Of a stretch of DNA of 64,000 nucleotides, positions 1 to 12,289 are shown piece after piece (within the stretch, counting starts at the first letter, position 1; the number at the start of each line of letters is the position of its first letter). The stretch comes from Lepeophtheirus salmonis. Lineage: Eukaryota > Arthropoda > Copepoda > Siphonostomatoida > Caligidae. The notes beneath the pieces were generated by a model, which saw nothing but the letters and a program-made list of their open reading frames with translations, did no database searches and was not told where the DNA came from. Where the stretch lies: assembly GCF_016086655.4 (NCBI RefSeq), contig NC_052135.2:12986363-13050362 (forward strand). Reading direction: 5' to 3'. A program made the position numbers and the translations under genes.

Positions 1-3000
1 ATCATCGGTCCACCTAGCTTATCTTCAAAATTCAGTAACCTATGAGTGACGGTATCAGTCCGAACAATTGTTCCAACTCTTTCTTAATATTAATCGTTAT
101 TCTAATTCTGAATCAAAGTAGTTATTCGTTTGAAGGTCATCAACCAATGACGTCATGTTTGACTCAAATAATTATGTACGTTTTGTTAATGTATAACAGT
201 ATAATATATTGATGGCAAACGTGTGGCTGCGTACCATGAATTTTGGTACTTACGTCTTAATTAATTACCAAATCAGATCTAGTCTAGATACCTTGTTGTA
301 TTTAACTATCTCTACTCTTTTATAAAAAGAAAAAATGTAGACAATATCATATAAGAAGTAGGGCAACATTTTTAATATTAGCTAGAAGTAGAATAGTTAT
401 TACTAATTTGCTTAGTTATACAATAAATATTTATGTTAATATATATCATAATTCATAAGGCATAACTGATAAGATTACGCAGTTTTTGTTACAACATGGT
501 GCGTTTGACGTTCGTCTAATCTAATATATAAATATAATTTATATAATCAAGGGCGTAGTAGTTCAAGTTGAATACTGACATTGTATTATAATTTGTAACA
601 TCATTAATGTTTAGCTAATTTATAAATAACATATTACTATGATAAAAATGTTTAAAGATAATTAATACGATTTAAAAAAGTAAATGCTATACATTTGCAT
701 TCATTTAGTAACATATGTACATAATATGATTTCTGGAAAGGCCAAATGAAAATCCTGTTATTATCATTTATAATATTTGAAAGCTACTATAATAATATGT
801 AAACACAAAAATATATTGTCATATCTCATATACTTGTGACTATTTGTCTTAATATAATTATTAGCATCTCTTCATATAATATTGAGTTTTACAAGTTGCA
901 ATTTCTACGTCTCATAGTCTCTAATTTAATTTACAACTTTACTCATTATAATTGCTAACTATTTTGGGTTCCTAAACTAACAGGTGCAATATCAGTATTA
1001 TCAACAGAAAGTCTGCAGTTCTTCTAAGGAATATTATTTGCTTTTAAGGTAACATTGATTTTCATGAAATTTACTTCGATGGATCGATATCCTTCCCACT
1101 TTTTGTCAGAGGTATATAAAATATGTCCTATAAAGCGGGAGCGGTTTTTACTAGTTGCCAATCTATACGGGGTTTTTTTATTTTCCAAAACTGCTATCAT
1201 TATTATTTCATTCTTGAGAAGGTGATATCTGAGCATAAAGTAATAACTAGTGAAATACGGAGAGTAACAATGAGGGTTTGTTCGGCAGTAAGTCTTTGTT
1301 GGACTAGGATTATAATTGAGGATATATATCGGTGTAGTTCCTACCTATATAATTATTCATTGCTAGATAAATCGTAGAATTTGTGGGTGTTTTCCTTCCT
1401 CGCACGGCTGCTTGCAGCTTATCTAATAAGACGTCATGACAGCTTATCTGATCGCCTCCAAAACACTCTTCAAATTGTAAGGATTACCACGTTAATTTTC
1501 GATTTCTTTTATTTTTACATATCGTCAGGACATATTTTGTACATCACTGCTAAGCCTTAATTTCTGAGCTTTTTCTTGTTAATAAGGAGAAGAACGAAAA
1601 TTTGCTCTTTTGAGGCTAATTAAAAAGTACTTTGATCAAATGAAGACAATGGGATAATATTATACTCTTTTTTTTTTCTAACCACCACCAAGAGAGGTTG
1701 CATCGATGGAAAATAATCTAGATCAGATAATCTAAAATTATCAGACCCGTATCAAATACGTTTCAGTTTTCATTGTATTGGTTGTTGATAATTAAATGAT
1801 CTCAGATCTGGTTTTAATTATGAATACTACCAACTACTTATTCTTAAATTTCTTAGATTCCAATCTGTGGAGTAAAGTACATGTTTATTATTAAATTACA
1901 ATGAATAGTTATGAGAAAAAATATCAATTACACGAATAATTTTTATTCGTGAGAACATATGAAAATGCAATTTTGTTATAATTATGTATTTATGAGTAAT
2001 AAAGCATTGTCACTTAGGTCACAAATTGATTCTATATTGAAAGAAACGCCATTTTGGGGGCTCAAAATTAATATTATTACTATATAAAATATGTACTGAG
2101 AATTTGATTTAATTTCAAAACTATAATTCGAATAGTTTCTGGAGGTTGGATCTATAATATTTAGAAATCCTGGCTCTGAATCTGCAACCATTTTAAAATC
2201 TGTGACTCCAAATCGTCAATATATATATTCTCTGTTTTCCAAACCGACTCTAAGAGAAAATACATACGACTCTTCTTACTCCCGACTCACTCATCCGCCA
2301 TAATTATTACTTCATATAAATTAAACTTACCTAGTTAGTAAAAATTACATTATTTAGATCCTTTTAAGCTTATGAATGGGAATATAGAAAATCGATACAG
2401 TCTGCCTGATTTTTCCAATTGGTTCTATTTCGACACTAAATATAAGAATCTTGTTCATCCCTATGAATTAATTACATTATGAATACAACATTAATGGGAT
2501 AATATTTCATATTATTAGAATAAAATTTATTCCAAATCCATTCAACTTCGTATTTAAATACATGCAACTTTACTTACTCCAGGCACAATTAATTGTAATT
2601 ACTTAAAACTACATTATTTTGATCCTTCTAAACTCTTGAATTGGGGATATGAGTAATCGATAATGTCTGTATGAAGTTGTCTATCCCTAAAATACAAATA
2701 ATCATCGTTATGAATTAATTACAATACTAATCAATCATCATACTTCATATAATTATTTGAATGAAGCTTACTAAAAAATATGTAGTTGACATTTTATTTT
2801 TGAAGGGAAACTTCAATAGTTTAAATGATAAGTTTAATGATTTTTTATATGTTTAATTTAAAACATCCTTTAACATATATTTACTTCGATTTTGAGCTTA
2901 TACATTAAGTCAATCCATCATTTTTTGATCAAAAACAATTTTTTAGGATTTCAAATATTATCCCAAAATGGAAGAGTTGCTTAAAATACCAAGTGATGTT

Positions 3001-3559
3001 GAGATAAATATTATTACTTTGTAGTTGTACAAAGTTCATATGAGTTTAGGTGGTATTTATTATCAAAAATAATGTATATCACAACAACATGCATATAAAA
3101 ATGGTAATTATCAGAAACAACATAATATCAGCTTATAATTGTGATATTTAATTGAATCGTCCAACCTAATAAGTAAAAACTAACTGGAGGATTGAAAGAA
3201 TATCTAAACAATAAAAATAATAATTATATGCAGGTGACAACCTTGATGTATTTTTTGGGAAAATTAAGCTCGTTTTAATTCCCTAATCCATAATCAATAA
3301 TCTCTAAAAGTTATATATTAATATACCTAATTAAAAATAAAAGTATGATGATCGTGCTCCTGCTGCACAGATAGAGATCAAGCCTCAATGTAAATATAAC
3401 GAGCAGCTGCCGCTACAAGAAACATGATTATTTTGACGTCATGGAAACGATGTTGATACTAAATGTATTTGCAAGTAACGCAACCTATTCATATATAAAT
3501 ATCAAAGAAAGAATTGTTACTTAAATATATAATAAAATAGCTAATAAGTTGTTGTAGTG
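1..3559. other. AT-rich intergenic DNA, no gene seen
   Basis: Reading both strands gives only short open frames without recognisable domains or plausible splice structure. The stretch is AT-rich. A perfect TGACGTCA octamer is present at 148-155 and another at 3434-3441, the latter about 120 bp upstream of the Gab start codon. I see no convincing transposon ends or RNA gene here. Confidence 0.6.
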
Positions 3560-5040
3560 ATGGATTCATCAGATATCGTCCATCAAGGATGGCTTATCAA
3601 GTCCCCTCCGCTAGAGCGTCAAACGAATGCATTTTTCAAGGCGGTAAGTGAGTTACTCATTTAAGAAATTTTAAGTTATGAAAAGGATGATCTGATCTTT
3701 TGCTAGAGGTGGCGTCGTCGATGGTTTGTATTGGTGAGTGGTCGAGATCCTGGATCTTATTTACTCAATTACTACACGGATAACTCACGTCGTAGACTGA
3801 AAGGAACCATTTTTTTGGAAGAGTGCGAACAAGTGGACTCGGGACTCTCCCTTGAAAATAAATACGAATTCACTTTCAACATAAAGACACCAAAAAGGGT
3901 ATATTACCTTGCTTCAGACTCCTTTGAAGACATGAATACATGGGTCAAATATGTTTGCAATGCATGTGGTCTCAAGGCATCCAATGAACAAGGTATTTGT
4001 AGTTTCTTCATTTTATTTGTTACTATTTAGGTAGATTAATACTGATATATAGACTGCAACCAGTATCAGGTATCACAATCATTTATATTATCAAATATGT
4101 CTTAATTTTATATTGTCATGATTTAGATCCATCCACAACATCCTCATTTTCACTCTTGTCCAAAACATCCTCCATTTCCTCTCCTTCCATATCAAGCCCC
4201 TACATTCTTATGTCAGAGTGTATAAGTGGTCCACCGATTACTGGAGCATATGTGAATGGAGGGAGATCTAGTTCTGAAGGTGATAGTCGTCGTGGTGAAC
4301 ATATTCATTATGATGAAGAAGAGGGTGACGACTCGGTCTTTGAAGCACCTTCACCAACTCGTACACTCCCATCCCGACCACCAAAACCACCACACTTATC
4401 AACAGTCAAAGAACTCATAAAAAATGTACCTCCTGATGTTTCCAGAGATTTAAAACCTGGACGCTCCAAGTCGGATTCTATTCATAATTTATGTAGTAGA
4501 TTTATGACCATGGGTCCTTCGGTTCCCAGGACTTTAAAACCCAAAGGGCCTTCCACATGTAATAATTCATTTTACTATCAAGTATGTTTGTATCTATTTA
4601 TATATTTTAGCTTCCCTGACAATGCCTAGGACGTGGGCACACCATTCTGCTGATGAAACCAGTAATTCAGAGTCGTGTTCTAGAAGAAATTCTTCTCAAG
4701 AGGAACAAGTATTAAATGATTTTTTTATATGTAGTTTAAATAAATGGTTCATTATCTGATTTTCCTTGTTTTTCAGATCTATTACTATATTTCAACATTA
4801 GGATCGACAGACAAATACCCACCTATGATGATCCCTGCGGAAAGTTTTGAAAACAAAAGTATAGCATATATTGATCTCGAACTTCCTGATTCCTCGAATT
4901 CATCTAAGCCTCCTCCTAATAATAATGCATCCTCTATTGTATATAAAACCGTAGACTTTGTCAAAACTGACGCTTTCAATAGAACAAGGGAAAATGTCCA
5001 GGCACGTTATGATGGAGCCCAACTACAACAAAAAGCATAA
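3560..5040 (+). CDS. Gab: Gab/Dos-family PH-domain docking protein
   Basis: Five exons: 3560-3643, 3707-3992, 4127-4558, 4611-4708 and 4777-5040, with GT-AG introns and consistent phases, giving 387 residues. An N-terminal PH domain (about residues 8-115; GWLIKSPP, then RWRRRWFVLVSG) is followed by a low-complexity tail. The tail carries Gab hallmarks: YVNG at Y165 (a GRB2 SH2-type YxN site), RPPKP near 207-211, two PxxxRxxKP SH3 motifs (226-234 and 254-262), YPPM at Y314 (a PI3K p85-type YxxM site), and a C-terminal tyrosine pair, YIDLEL (Y331) and YKTVDF (Y356), placed like the SHP2-binding pair of mammalian Gab1. By family knowledge it is a membrane-recruited scaffold downstream of receptor tyrosine kinases. 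The exon 3 donor at 4559 was chosen because it keeps the frame into exon 4; a later GT at 4582 would run into a stop. It is shorter than vertebrate Gab1/2 (about 700 residues). Confidence 0.88.
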
Positions 5041-6927
5041 ATCTAAATCCTTAGTTTTACTCCTATTGAATCCTCAAAGGAAGGGAGGGCATCATTTTTT
5101 CTTACATATTGATCTATATATTTATAATCTATAACTCTAAGGAACTATCTATTTATTATAAATAATTAATGAAATGCTCGTTATCTATATTATATTTCTT
5201 ATATTCAATTTATATAGATGTTTATATATTATATACATATTTACTTTGTGTGCGTTTTTACTTTATAACCGAATCTTTGAATTTAAATGGACAAAAAATA
5301 GGAAAGTATGTTTGTTATATGGTTAAAAGTTGATTCGATTGTCCAATTACTCGGTTTTTGTGATATTTTTTTTTCTCTTTCAATGGTACACATCTATGTT
5401 TTTTTTTATTATGACAGAATAATCTAATGCCAAAACATGTTTTTATAATATTATATAGTCTGTAACAAGAAAAAAAGAATTAAAATATACCACATTCAAT
5501 TTAGTGCATGTTTCCTACATTAAATGAGTTGTAGCTATTCTCTATGTTCCATAATTTTTTTATTTCTCCGATTTTATAATACAATATTTTATAAAGTTGG
5601 AGGTAAAGAGTAAATTATATTAAATATATATATGGTCATTTATTGAACTATTTACAATTTATATTGATGAAATTAATAAAAGGAGGCTTACTTATAATTT
5701 TGTGTTCAAAACACGGAGAGAGTGCATTTTGGAGGCATTTCCCCTTGTGATGGAAACTATTGAGCAATTAATATGGTATATTTGGGCACTATTTGACATT
5801 TCTATAAAAAAATCATCAAGCAATGTATTTTCTAAAAAAGGTCCTCGAAAGAACAAAAATCAATTACGCATTTGTTCATAATCACTATACAAAAATCCAG
5901 AAAATGGTGCTTCAAAGCCTAGACTGATATCTAGAACAATATTAATACTTGCTATCATCCTTATTTAGGACCATTTTGTTCAGCTTGACCAGATAAATTC
6001 TAAAAATAATATGACATACATATTTGAGTCTTAAATATAATATTACTATCTTATAGATTAAAAGATCAGCTAAATTAAATCATCAATATATTAGTCAACT
6101 AATTCATATACTAATTTCATACTGAAATACTTAATAATATGTAGGAGACCAATGGCAATTGGTACTAGCGAATGCACGTGCACTGAATTAAAGTGAAATT
6201 ATAATACTAATCTATAAATTAAATCTTATTATTTCTTTAAATAGAAAGTCAATATGTCTTTGTATCTTAATCTACTATAAATTATGATTTGTATTGAAAG
6301 TAATAATTCAAGTTATTTTTTATTATTCCTTAAAAAAATATAATTATATCATTTAGATTTGATGTATTTCTAACTCATAGTCGATTTTTTAACTGTTGCA
6401 ATCATCCCCGGCTATGGAGAGAGTTGCAACATATGAATACTCAAGACATTCACAAGACAGATGATTTACTAGTTTAAACTGTTACTTGGTTATTACTTAT
6501 CAGTATTTATAATAAATAAAGGAATATTTCTATGTCTATGGTATTAATAATTAATATAAAATTATTATTATATACCCATTGAAAAAAGGAAAATTGTTTT
6601 AGGTATTAAATATTATTAAATCAGTAATATATCGCTATGGAGTCCAGATTAATTATACAAATTAATAATGATACTGTTGAGTGTTGATAAATACCATAGA
6701 GAATAAAGTCTATTTCTAGCTGACTATTTACTAGTAGAAGTATTGGCATTCTCCGGAGTAATTAGGGGTCGGCTAAATGAAAATTTTGGTTTAATATAGA
6801 TTTAATATCATTTTCCTGATGTTTTAATATTATGCAAAAAATATCCCAATTGTAAAGATCAAATATATATAAATAAGAGACCAATATTAACAAAAACAAA
6901 GAGATACTTGGCCCTTTTTTATATGTA

Positions 6928-7152
6928 CATACACACACCGGCAATATTTCATCAATACGACTATATTATTATTTCTTATATTAAAAATATTTATATGATT
7001 TACATCACAGAGCACTATAAATTATAATATATATATCTGTACACACGTTCGATTCCATATACACACGCCTGCAATATTTTATTAATACGACTACATTGTT
7101 ATTTCTCGGATTAAAATATGTTTATATTTATGTAATTTACATCATAGATCAC
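6928..7152. repeat. Degenerate direct repeat, two units
   Basis: Two units of roughly 90 bp, starting near 6931 and 7061 (period about 130 bp), share the order CACAC, GCAATATTT, ATCAATACGACTA or ATTAATACGACTA, TTATTTCT, then TTTACATCA followed by AGA and CAC. The copies differ by scattered substitutions and small indels, so this is an old local duplication. No function is visible. Confidence 0.55.
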
Positions 7153-7337
7153 CGACGACTCATTTTCCTATATTTATACAGACAAACTTTGATTTATTAA
7201 TATAGATATTATGTCTGAATAATTAGATAGGCAATTCATCAACACTCTATTAACTGTTAACAGGCATTTATATATAATAGATAAATAATTGATAATAGAG
7301 TTACAGCAGAAGTAATTACTAGGTAATTAGCTAGCAT

Positions 7338-7370
7338 CCAAGGTTAATAGAAATATTTCTATTAACATTG
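7338..7370. repeat. Perfect palindrome made of fused transposon ends
   Basis: Positions 7343-7366 form a perfect 24-bp palindrome centred on AAATATTT. Its left arm, with the preceding CCAAG, is the terminal sequence of the CCAAGG-ended element family seen at 35607-35805 and 46143-46416, and the right arm is the matching opposite end. The simplest reading is a relic in which nearly all of the element's interior is gone. Confidence 0.6.
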
Positions 7371-7380
7371 AGCATCTAAA

Positions 7381-7410
7381 CAGGGATCACTGAAATTTCA
7401 GTGTTCCCTG
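7381..7410. repeat. 30-bp near-perfect palindrome
   Basis: CAGGGA at the left pairs with TCCCTG at the right, around a core of CACTGAAATTTCAGTG. Only one mirrored base pair fails to match. It lies 14 bp after the palindrome at 7343-7366 and about 300 bp upstream of COPS3. It could be a short transposon relic or a binding site for a dimeric protein; the sequence does not decide. Confidence 0.6.
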
Positions 7411-7706
7411 ATCTATATAAATTATAATATTATATATTAAGCTCGATAGGTTGACAGCTCTAGCTAGCTATAGAATCGATCGAGCAGCAATTTTGGCTGT
7501 AATCAGCTGCTAGCTAAATGGAGAAAAAAACTCTTAAAATAATAATAATAAGCTGTTGTAAAAAAAAAAAAAGACGGAATCTTATGACAGAACTATTTTA
7601 ATTTTATAATAATTATTTAATATTTATAACCTATTTATTAATTACTGGATCGAAGAACTGGAACTCTTGGTAAATATCAAATAGGTAAGGAGTGTGGACA
7701 ATCTAA

Positions 7707-9215
7707 ATGGCACTGGAGCAGTTTGAGAACATGGTCAAAGGTCTTTCCGACCAAAGTAGCTTCGGAGAACTCGTGGACTATTTGAACAAAACGGGGGAAA
7801 GTGTCCTGACTCGGAATTTGGGAGGGTTGGATGCACTGCTCGACTCTTTGGACTTCACGGAACACAGCTTGGGAGTCATTGCAGTGAGTCAAAAGTATCT
7901 CCTCGGGCGAGCCCCAAATAACGCTTACATCTTTCTTTCTTTCTCAGGTACTGAGTGCCAAATTACAGGCCAATGCGGACGTCTCATTGGATCGCATCAG
8001 TTCCTTCATCATGCAGTCCAATCCAGAGCAGATCTCCTTCTCGCCCCTGTCCTTCGCCTCCCTCGTCCGTCTCTACGGCGAGGAGTGCATGAGGAGGCAG
8101 GTGCCCATCACGGCCATTCAGGTCCTTATCAAAGCCATTCACAACAGTCAGCCACAAGAAACCACTCTCACTTCTCTTCATGCTGAGCTATGCAAGCTCT
8201 GCCTGGCTTCCAAATGCCTCACTCCAGCTCTTCCCTTCTTAGACCTGGATTACCAAGACATCTCGGAAGAATGTGCCTCCGACTCTAGATATTTACTCTT
8301 GTTTTACTACTATGGCGCCATGATCTATGCAGCCAACAAAAACTTTGGAAGAGCCCTCTATTTTCTGGAAGCTGTGGTTACGGTTCCTAGTAGCGTCATC
8401 TCACATATTATGTTCGAAGCATACAAAAAGTACCTTCTTATTTCACTTCTTATTCCGGATCCTTCCAAGGACCAGCAAAAGCTTCCCAAATACACTTCTC
8501 CAGTCATCAACAAATTCATGAAAATCCTCTGTGCTCCCTACCACGATATTTTCTCAGCCTTTTTCACTAATAAATCAGATGATTTGCAGGTACATATTGT
8601 GGTGGTTCTCTATTCATTTAATGCATATCTTCTAATCATCTTCTTTTCCTAGGACGCCATTCATAAACATTTAGATACCTTTACAACAGATTCAAACATG
8701 GGCCTCATTCAACAGGTTGTTGAGGCGCAAATCAAAATGAATATTAAACGACTCACTAAAACGTTTCTCACTTTGAGTCTTCAAGATGTAGCATCAAGAG
8801 TCGGGATTCGGTCATCAGCAGACGCTGAACGAAAACTTGTGGAAATGATAGAAGAAGGATCTATCCAGGCTCACATATCTCAAAAAGATGGTAATACTCT
8901 ATAATTTGTTGTTGAGGTGTTGTGTATGCATTATTTTTTTGATTAGGTATGGTTCGGTTTGACTCAAACTCTGAACATTTTGAGTCTGTCAATATGCTCC
9001 AGAAGTTGGAAACAAACATCAACAACTGTATAAATCTGGATAAGCAAATCCTTCTGATGGACGATGAAATAATATTAAATCCGTCTTTTGTAAGGAAATC
9101 TGTTTTATCCTCACGTGAGCTGGGAGAAGCAGATGATGCGTCAATGCCAAGTGGGGGTAAAACTAGTTCAAACTTTGTGAGCTCGGGTTCAAAAGTTCCT
9201 GGGTACTCGATGTAA
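7707..9215 (+). CDS. COPS3: COP9 signalosome complex subunit 3
   Basis: Four exons: 7707-7883, 7948-8589, 8653-8890 and 8947-9215, giving 441 residues, close to the usual 420-425. The N-terminus (MALEQFENMVKGLS), the helical repeats (SLHAELCKLCLASKC and FYYYGAMIYAANKNFGRALY) and the PCI-domain signature RLTKTFLTLSLQDVASRVG, followed by QKDGMVRF, all match the CSN3 family. The product is a structural subunit of the COP9 signalosome, which removes NEDD8 from cullins. Introns are 57-64 bp. The C-terminal tail is serine-rich and weakly conserved, as in other species. The gene converges with SRP54, with 51 bp between the two stop codons, so their 3' UTRs probably overlap. Confidence 0.96.
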
Positions 9216-9266
9216 ATAAGTGAATGGACTAGATTTTTTAAATTATTGAATATATTAAGTCTCACA

Positions 9267-10858
9267 TTACATATTAAATTTATGCTTTAAAACTTTATCA
9301 AGTCCGCCCATTGGCCCTCCTCCTCCACCTTGTTGTAACTGCTTCAGCATATTTTGTAGTCCATTTGGTCCTCCGATCTGACGCAGTACACTAGGGTCCA
9401 TCATTTTAGCTATTTGATTGTTTAATTGAGCCATTTGTTGTGGGTTTACGTTTTTCGACATATCTCCCCCCACGGAAAAGACCCTTGATTCCACCCATTT
9501 TTTTAACAACCTAAAATACAATAATATAATCCATTAATATAACAAGCCTTAGTTTTCAAAAGTCCAACACAAACCTGTTCAAACTGTCTATACTGTTTCA
9601 AAAGTTCCTGGACATCTCCTTCATATACCCCTGCGCCTCCAGCAATCCTAGTTACTCTAGTAGGTTCCTTAATGAATATTTTAGCTCCCCTGTCATCAAG
9701 TTCTTTTTCATTCATTGAGTCCATAATTGTAATCATTTTCTTGAGTCGTGCTTGTGATTGTTGTTCGGATCCCTTGGCCATAAAACTTTGTGAAAATCCC
9801 GGTACCATACTCAATATTTGGCTAAATGGTCCCATCTTCATGACATTGAGGAATTGTTCATACATATCTCTAATGGTGTATTCTCCATGTTTAATTTTGT
9901 TGATAAGGTCTTCGTTATTTTCAAAATTGCATTCTTCTACTTTTTTGATAAGACCAACAATATCACCCATGCCAAGGAGTTTCTGTACAAAAGGCTTCGT
10001 TTTGAAAGGTTCGAAATCATCTATATGTTCTCCTGTTCCTATAAAGACCACAGGAGATTTTGTTGCTGCAACAGCAGAGAGGGCACCACCACCTTTGGCA
10101 TGAGAATCTAATTTTGAAATGATGACAGAGCCAACATCGACTTTTTCTTTAAATGCGCGTGCCTGAGCTTCACAGGCTTGACCAATGGAAGCATCCATGA
10201 CGAATATGATATTGTCTGGATTGACAGCGTTGGATACTGCCAACATTTCTTCGAAGAGTGCATCTTCTTGGTAATGACGACCAGAAGTGTCAACAATGAT
10301 GATTTCAAAGCCTTCCTCCTTGAACATATTCACACCTTCATTTGCGATGACAACGGGGTCTGGCTCGGTATAACTTCCGTAGAAAGGGATACGCGCTTTT
10401 GTAGCATTTTGTTTGAGTTGATCGTATGCTCCGGCCCGAAACGTATCAGCACAGACTAAACAAGCTTTCCAACCTTTTTTCTGATAGTACCAGGCGAGTT
10501 TAGTACATGTTGTTGTTTTACCCGATCCTTGGAGACCCACAAACATAACTACATTGGACTTTCCCTTCTTGGGGGTGTAGGGCTCCACTCCAGGGTCCAC
10601 CAGTTTCACCAGTTCCAAATACACGGCTTCCTTGATGATCTGTCGCTTGTTGAGGCCCTGGGCCATTTCCTCAAAGTTGATGACTCCGCGCACATTCTCG
10701 CGCAGCTTCGCCACCAACCGAATGTTCACATCTGCCTCCAGGAGAGCTGCACATAGCTCCTTGAGCATGCCATTCAGCACCTCTTCATCCACAATTGTGG
10801 CTTTACTCAGTGAGTTTAGTGCATTGTTTATTTTACGTCCTAAATCAGCCAAAACCAT
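9267..10858 (-). CDS. SRP54: Signal recognition particle 54 kDa protein, apparent frame break in last exon
   Basis: Exon 1 is 10858-9575 (428 residues) and exon 2 is 9510-9267, separated by a 64-bp intron. The N domain (about 1-85) is followed by the GTPase domain with P-loop GLQGSGKTTT (108-117), DTFRAGA (138-144), DTSGRH (190-195) and SKLD (248-251), then the M domain that binds 7S RNA and signal peptides. Length would be about 508 residues against a usual 504. In exon 2 the reading VVKKMGGIKGLF is correct after the splice, but the conserved continuation GGDMSKNV lies one frame over. A run of six C at 9466-9471 (plus strand) where five would keep the frame explains it. An assembly error is the likeliest cause, given how conserved the protein is. 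Confidence 0.94.
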
Positions 10859-11897
10859 CCTGATTCAAATATCTTCAGTCGATCCAAAAAAAAAATCCTT
10901 CTTCTCACTCCCTCGTATGTTCGATCCTCGACCCTGAAGAATTCATTCACTTCGTCTTCTTGTAATCAGTAATTGTGTTTCAACACTCACTACGGCCCTA
11001 GAAAACGTCATTCACACTCACGCAACCCCTTACACACTTTATACACGTCACTGTCTTAGCTTAGCTTCCACACTTCAGCTGCTGACTGCCAAATTCATTC
11101 TTCCTAGGCTGCCCTCGAAGGGCCCTCATAAATCAGATCTTTTCTCGCTCAACCTACTATTTTTATTTATTTGTAATGTATGGATGCTTTATTTCCATTA
11201 GCAAGGTCAAGTACTATGCTATGATTTATGAATTGTAATACTTAAAAATGCTCAATCAACAAATAAAAACTATGTATTTTCCTTTTCTATCCTTGATTGA
11301 TTGTCAAGCATCATGGCTGTTCTAAAGGAAGGAATTTCTGATCAATTTTTTTTAAATGAGGGAAAAAAGGTAATTTGATAAAATTATAATTTGGTCTTTC
11401 TTAGGAATAACTTAATTTAGATGATTAATTAGTTGAAATTTACCTATTAATTGACTTATTTATTAATGAATTCATCATCCGATTGAAATGGATCGATCTC
11501 CATGAAGTCACTGATATTTTGGACTGAAGTAATAAATTAATAAAAAATTTCGAATCAAGAAATAACAAATAATCTTCTGATAATCTGACCCTTCTTCAGT
11601 ATATCAAATTAGCCCCAACTTCAGCTTCTCACATCATAATTTGGAAATTATTTTGATTTGGTAACTCTCCAGAATGACAAATAAGGAAGTAAGTTCCTAT
11701 GTAATTATTTACTTAGTATGAAATGAACTCAATAATTTCATTATGAATATGATAATTTCAAGATTAATCAACGAATGATAGTTTATCTAAGGTCAATTAA
11801 AAAAATTGCTTATATGAAAATATCACAGGAAGAATTTGGGCATTACATTTATAATCATTTTGGTGTTAAATGCATAATATCTTTATGTCATGTAATA
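10859..11897. other. SRP54 upstream region and intergenic DNA
   Basis: The first 300 bp or so upstream of the SRP54 start (10859-11160) is less AT-rich than its surroundings and probably carries the 5' UTR and promoter. No TATA box is evident. From there to the transposon end near 11898 I find no gene or clear repeat. Confidence 0.45.
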
Positions 11898-11920
11898 CAA
11901 TGGTTCCCAAACTTTTTTGA
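11898..11920 (+). repeat. Candidate hAT terminal inverted repeat
   Basis: CAATGGTTCCCAAACTTTTT resembles hAT-superfamily ends of the form CAGNGGTTCTCAANCTTTT. It lies about 390 bp beyond the stop of the hAT transposase relic at 12290-12710, on the side expected for the element's 3' end. I did not find the opposite end, so target duplication cannot be checked. Confidence 0.5.
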
Positions 11921-12289
11921 GTTCGACCCTTAAAATATGTGGCTAGACAATGTGCTACTCCTACACATATATAATTTGGAGTGCATTTTATGCAAATAGA
12001 TTACATAAAGGTCATATATCAAGACTATAAAGTTAAAGTCAGACGCAAATATGGTAAGTTATTTGATTATATTAATCATACATAAACATATATTGAAAAA
12101 AATAAGAAATACAACGAAGAAATAATCGAATATATTGTAAATATAAAATCAGCGATACATGTACTATTTGGAATCATTTCTATAGTATCAATTCTCTTTT
12201 TAGCGGTAAATAAAGTCAAAGTTCAAACTAGCAAACAAATAATATTACAGGCTGTGGATGTGTAAATACGTTAATAAACTAATCAAGGT

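Larger units (their letters stand above)
5041..7706. other. Intergenic DNA between Gab and COPS3
   Basis: No gene is supported. A candidate poly(A) signal AATAAA lies near 5673, far from the Gab stop, so its relevance is doubtful. The stretch contains a degenerate direct repeat (6928-7152), two strong palindromes (7338-7410) and AGCT/CTAG-rich sequence around 7455-7520 just upstream of COPS3. Confidence 0.5.

Noticed and set aside
1123..1377. Open frame of 84 codons on the plus strand near the window start
   Set aside because: No recognisable domain, no splice context and overlapping frames on the other strand; typical of chance.
7040..7060. GTTCGATTCC, similar to a tRNA B box
   Set aside because: No matching A box at the right distance and no cloverleaf could be drawn; no tRNA gene is supported anywhere in the window.
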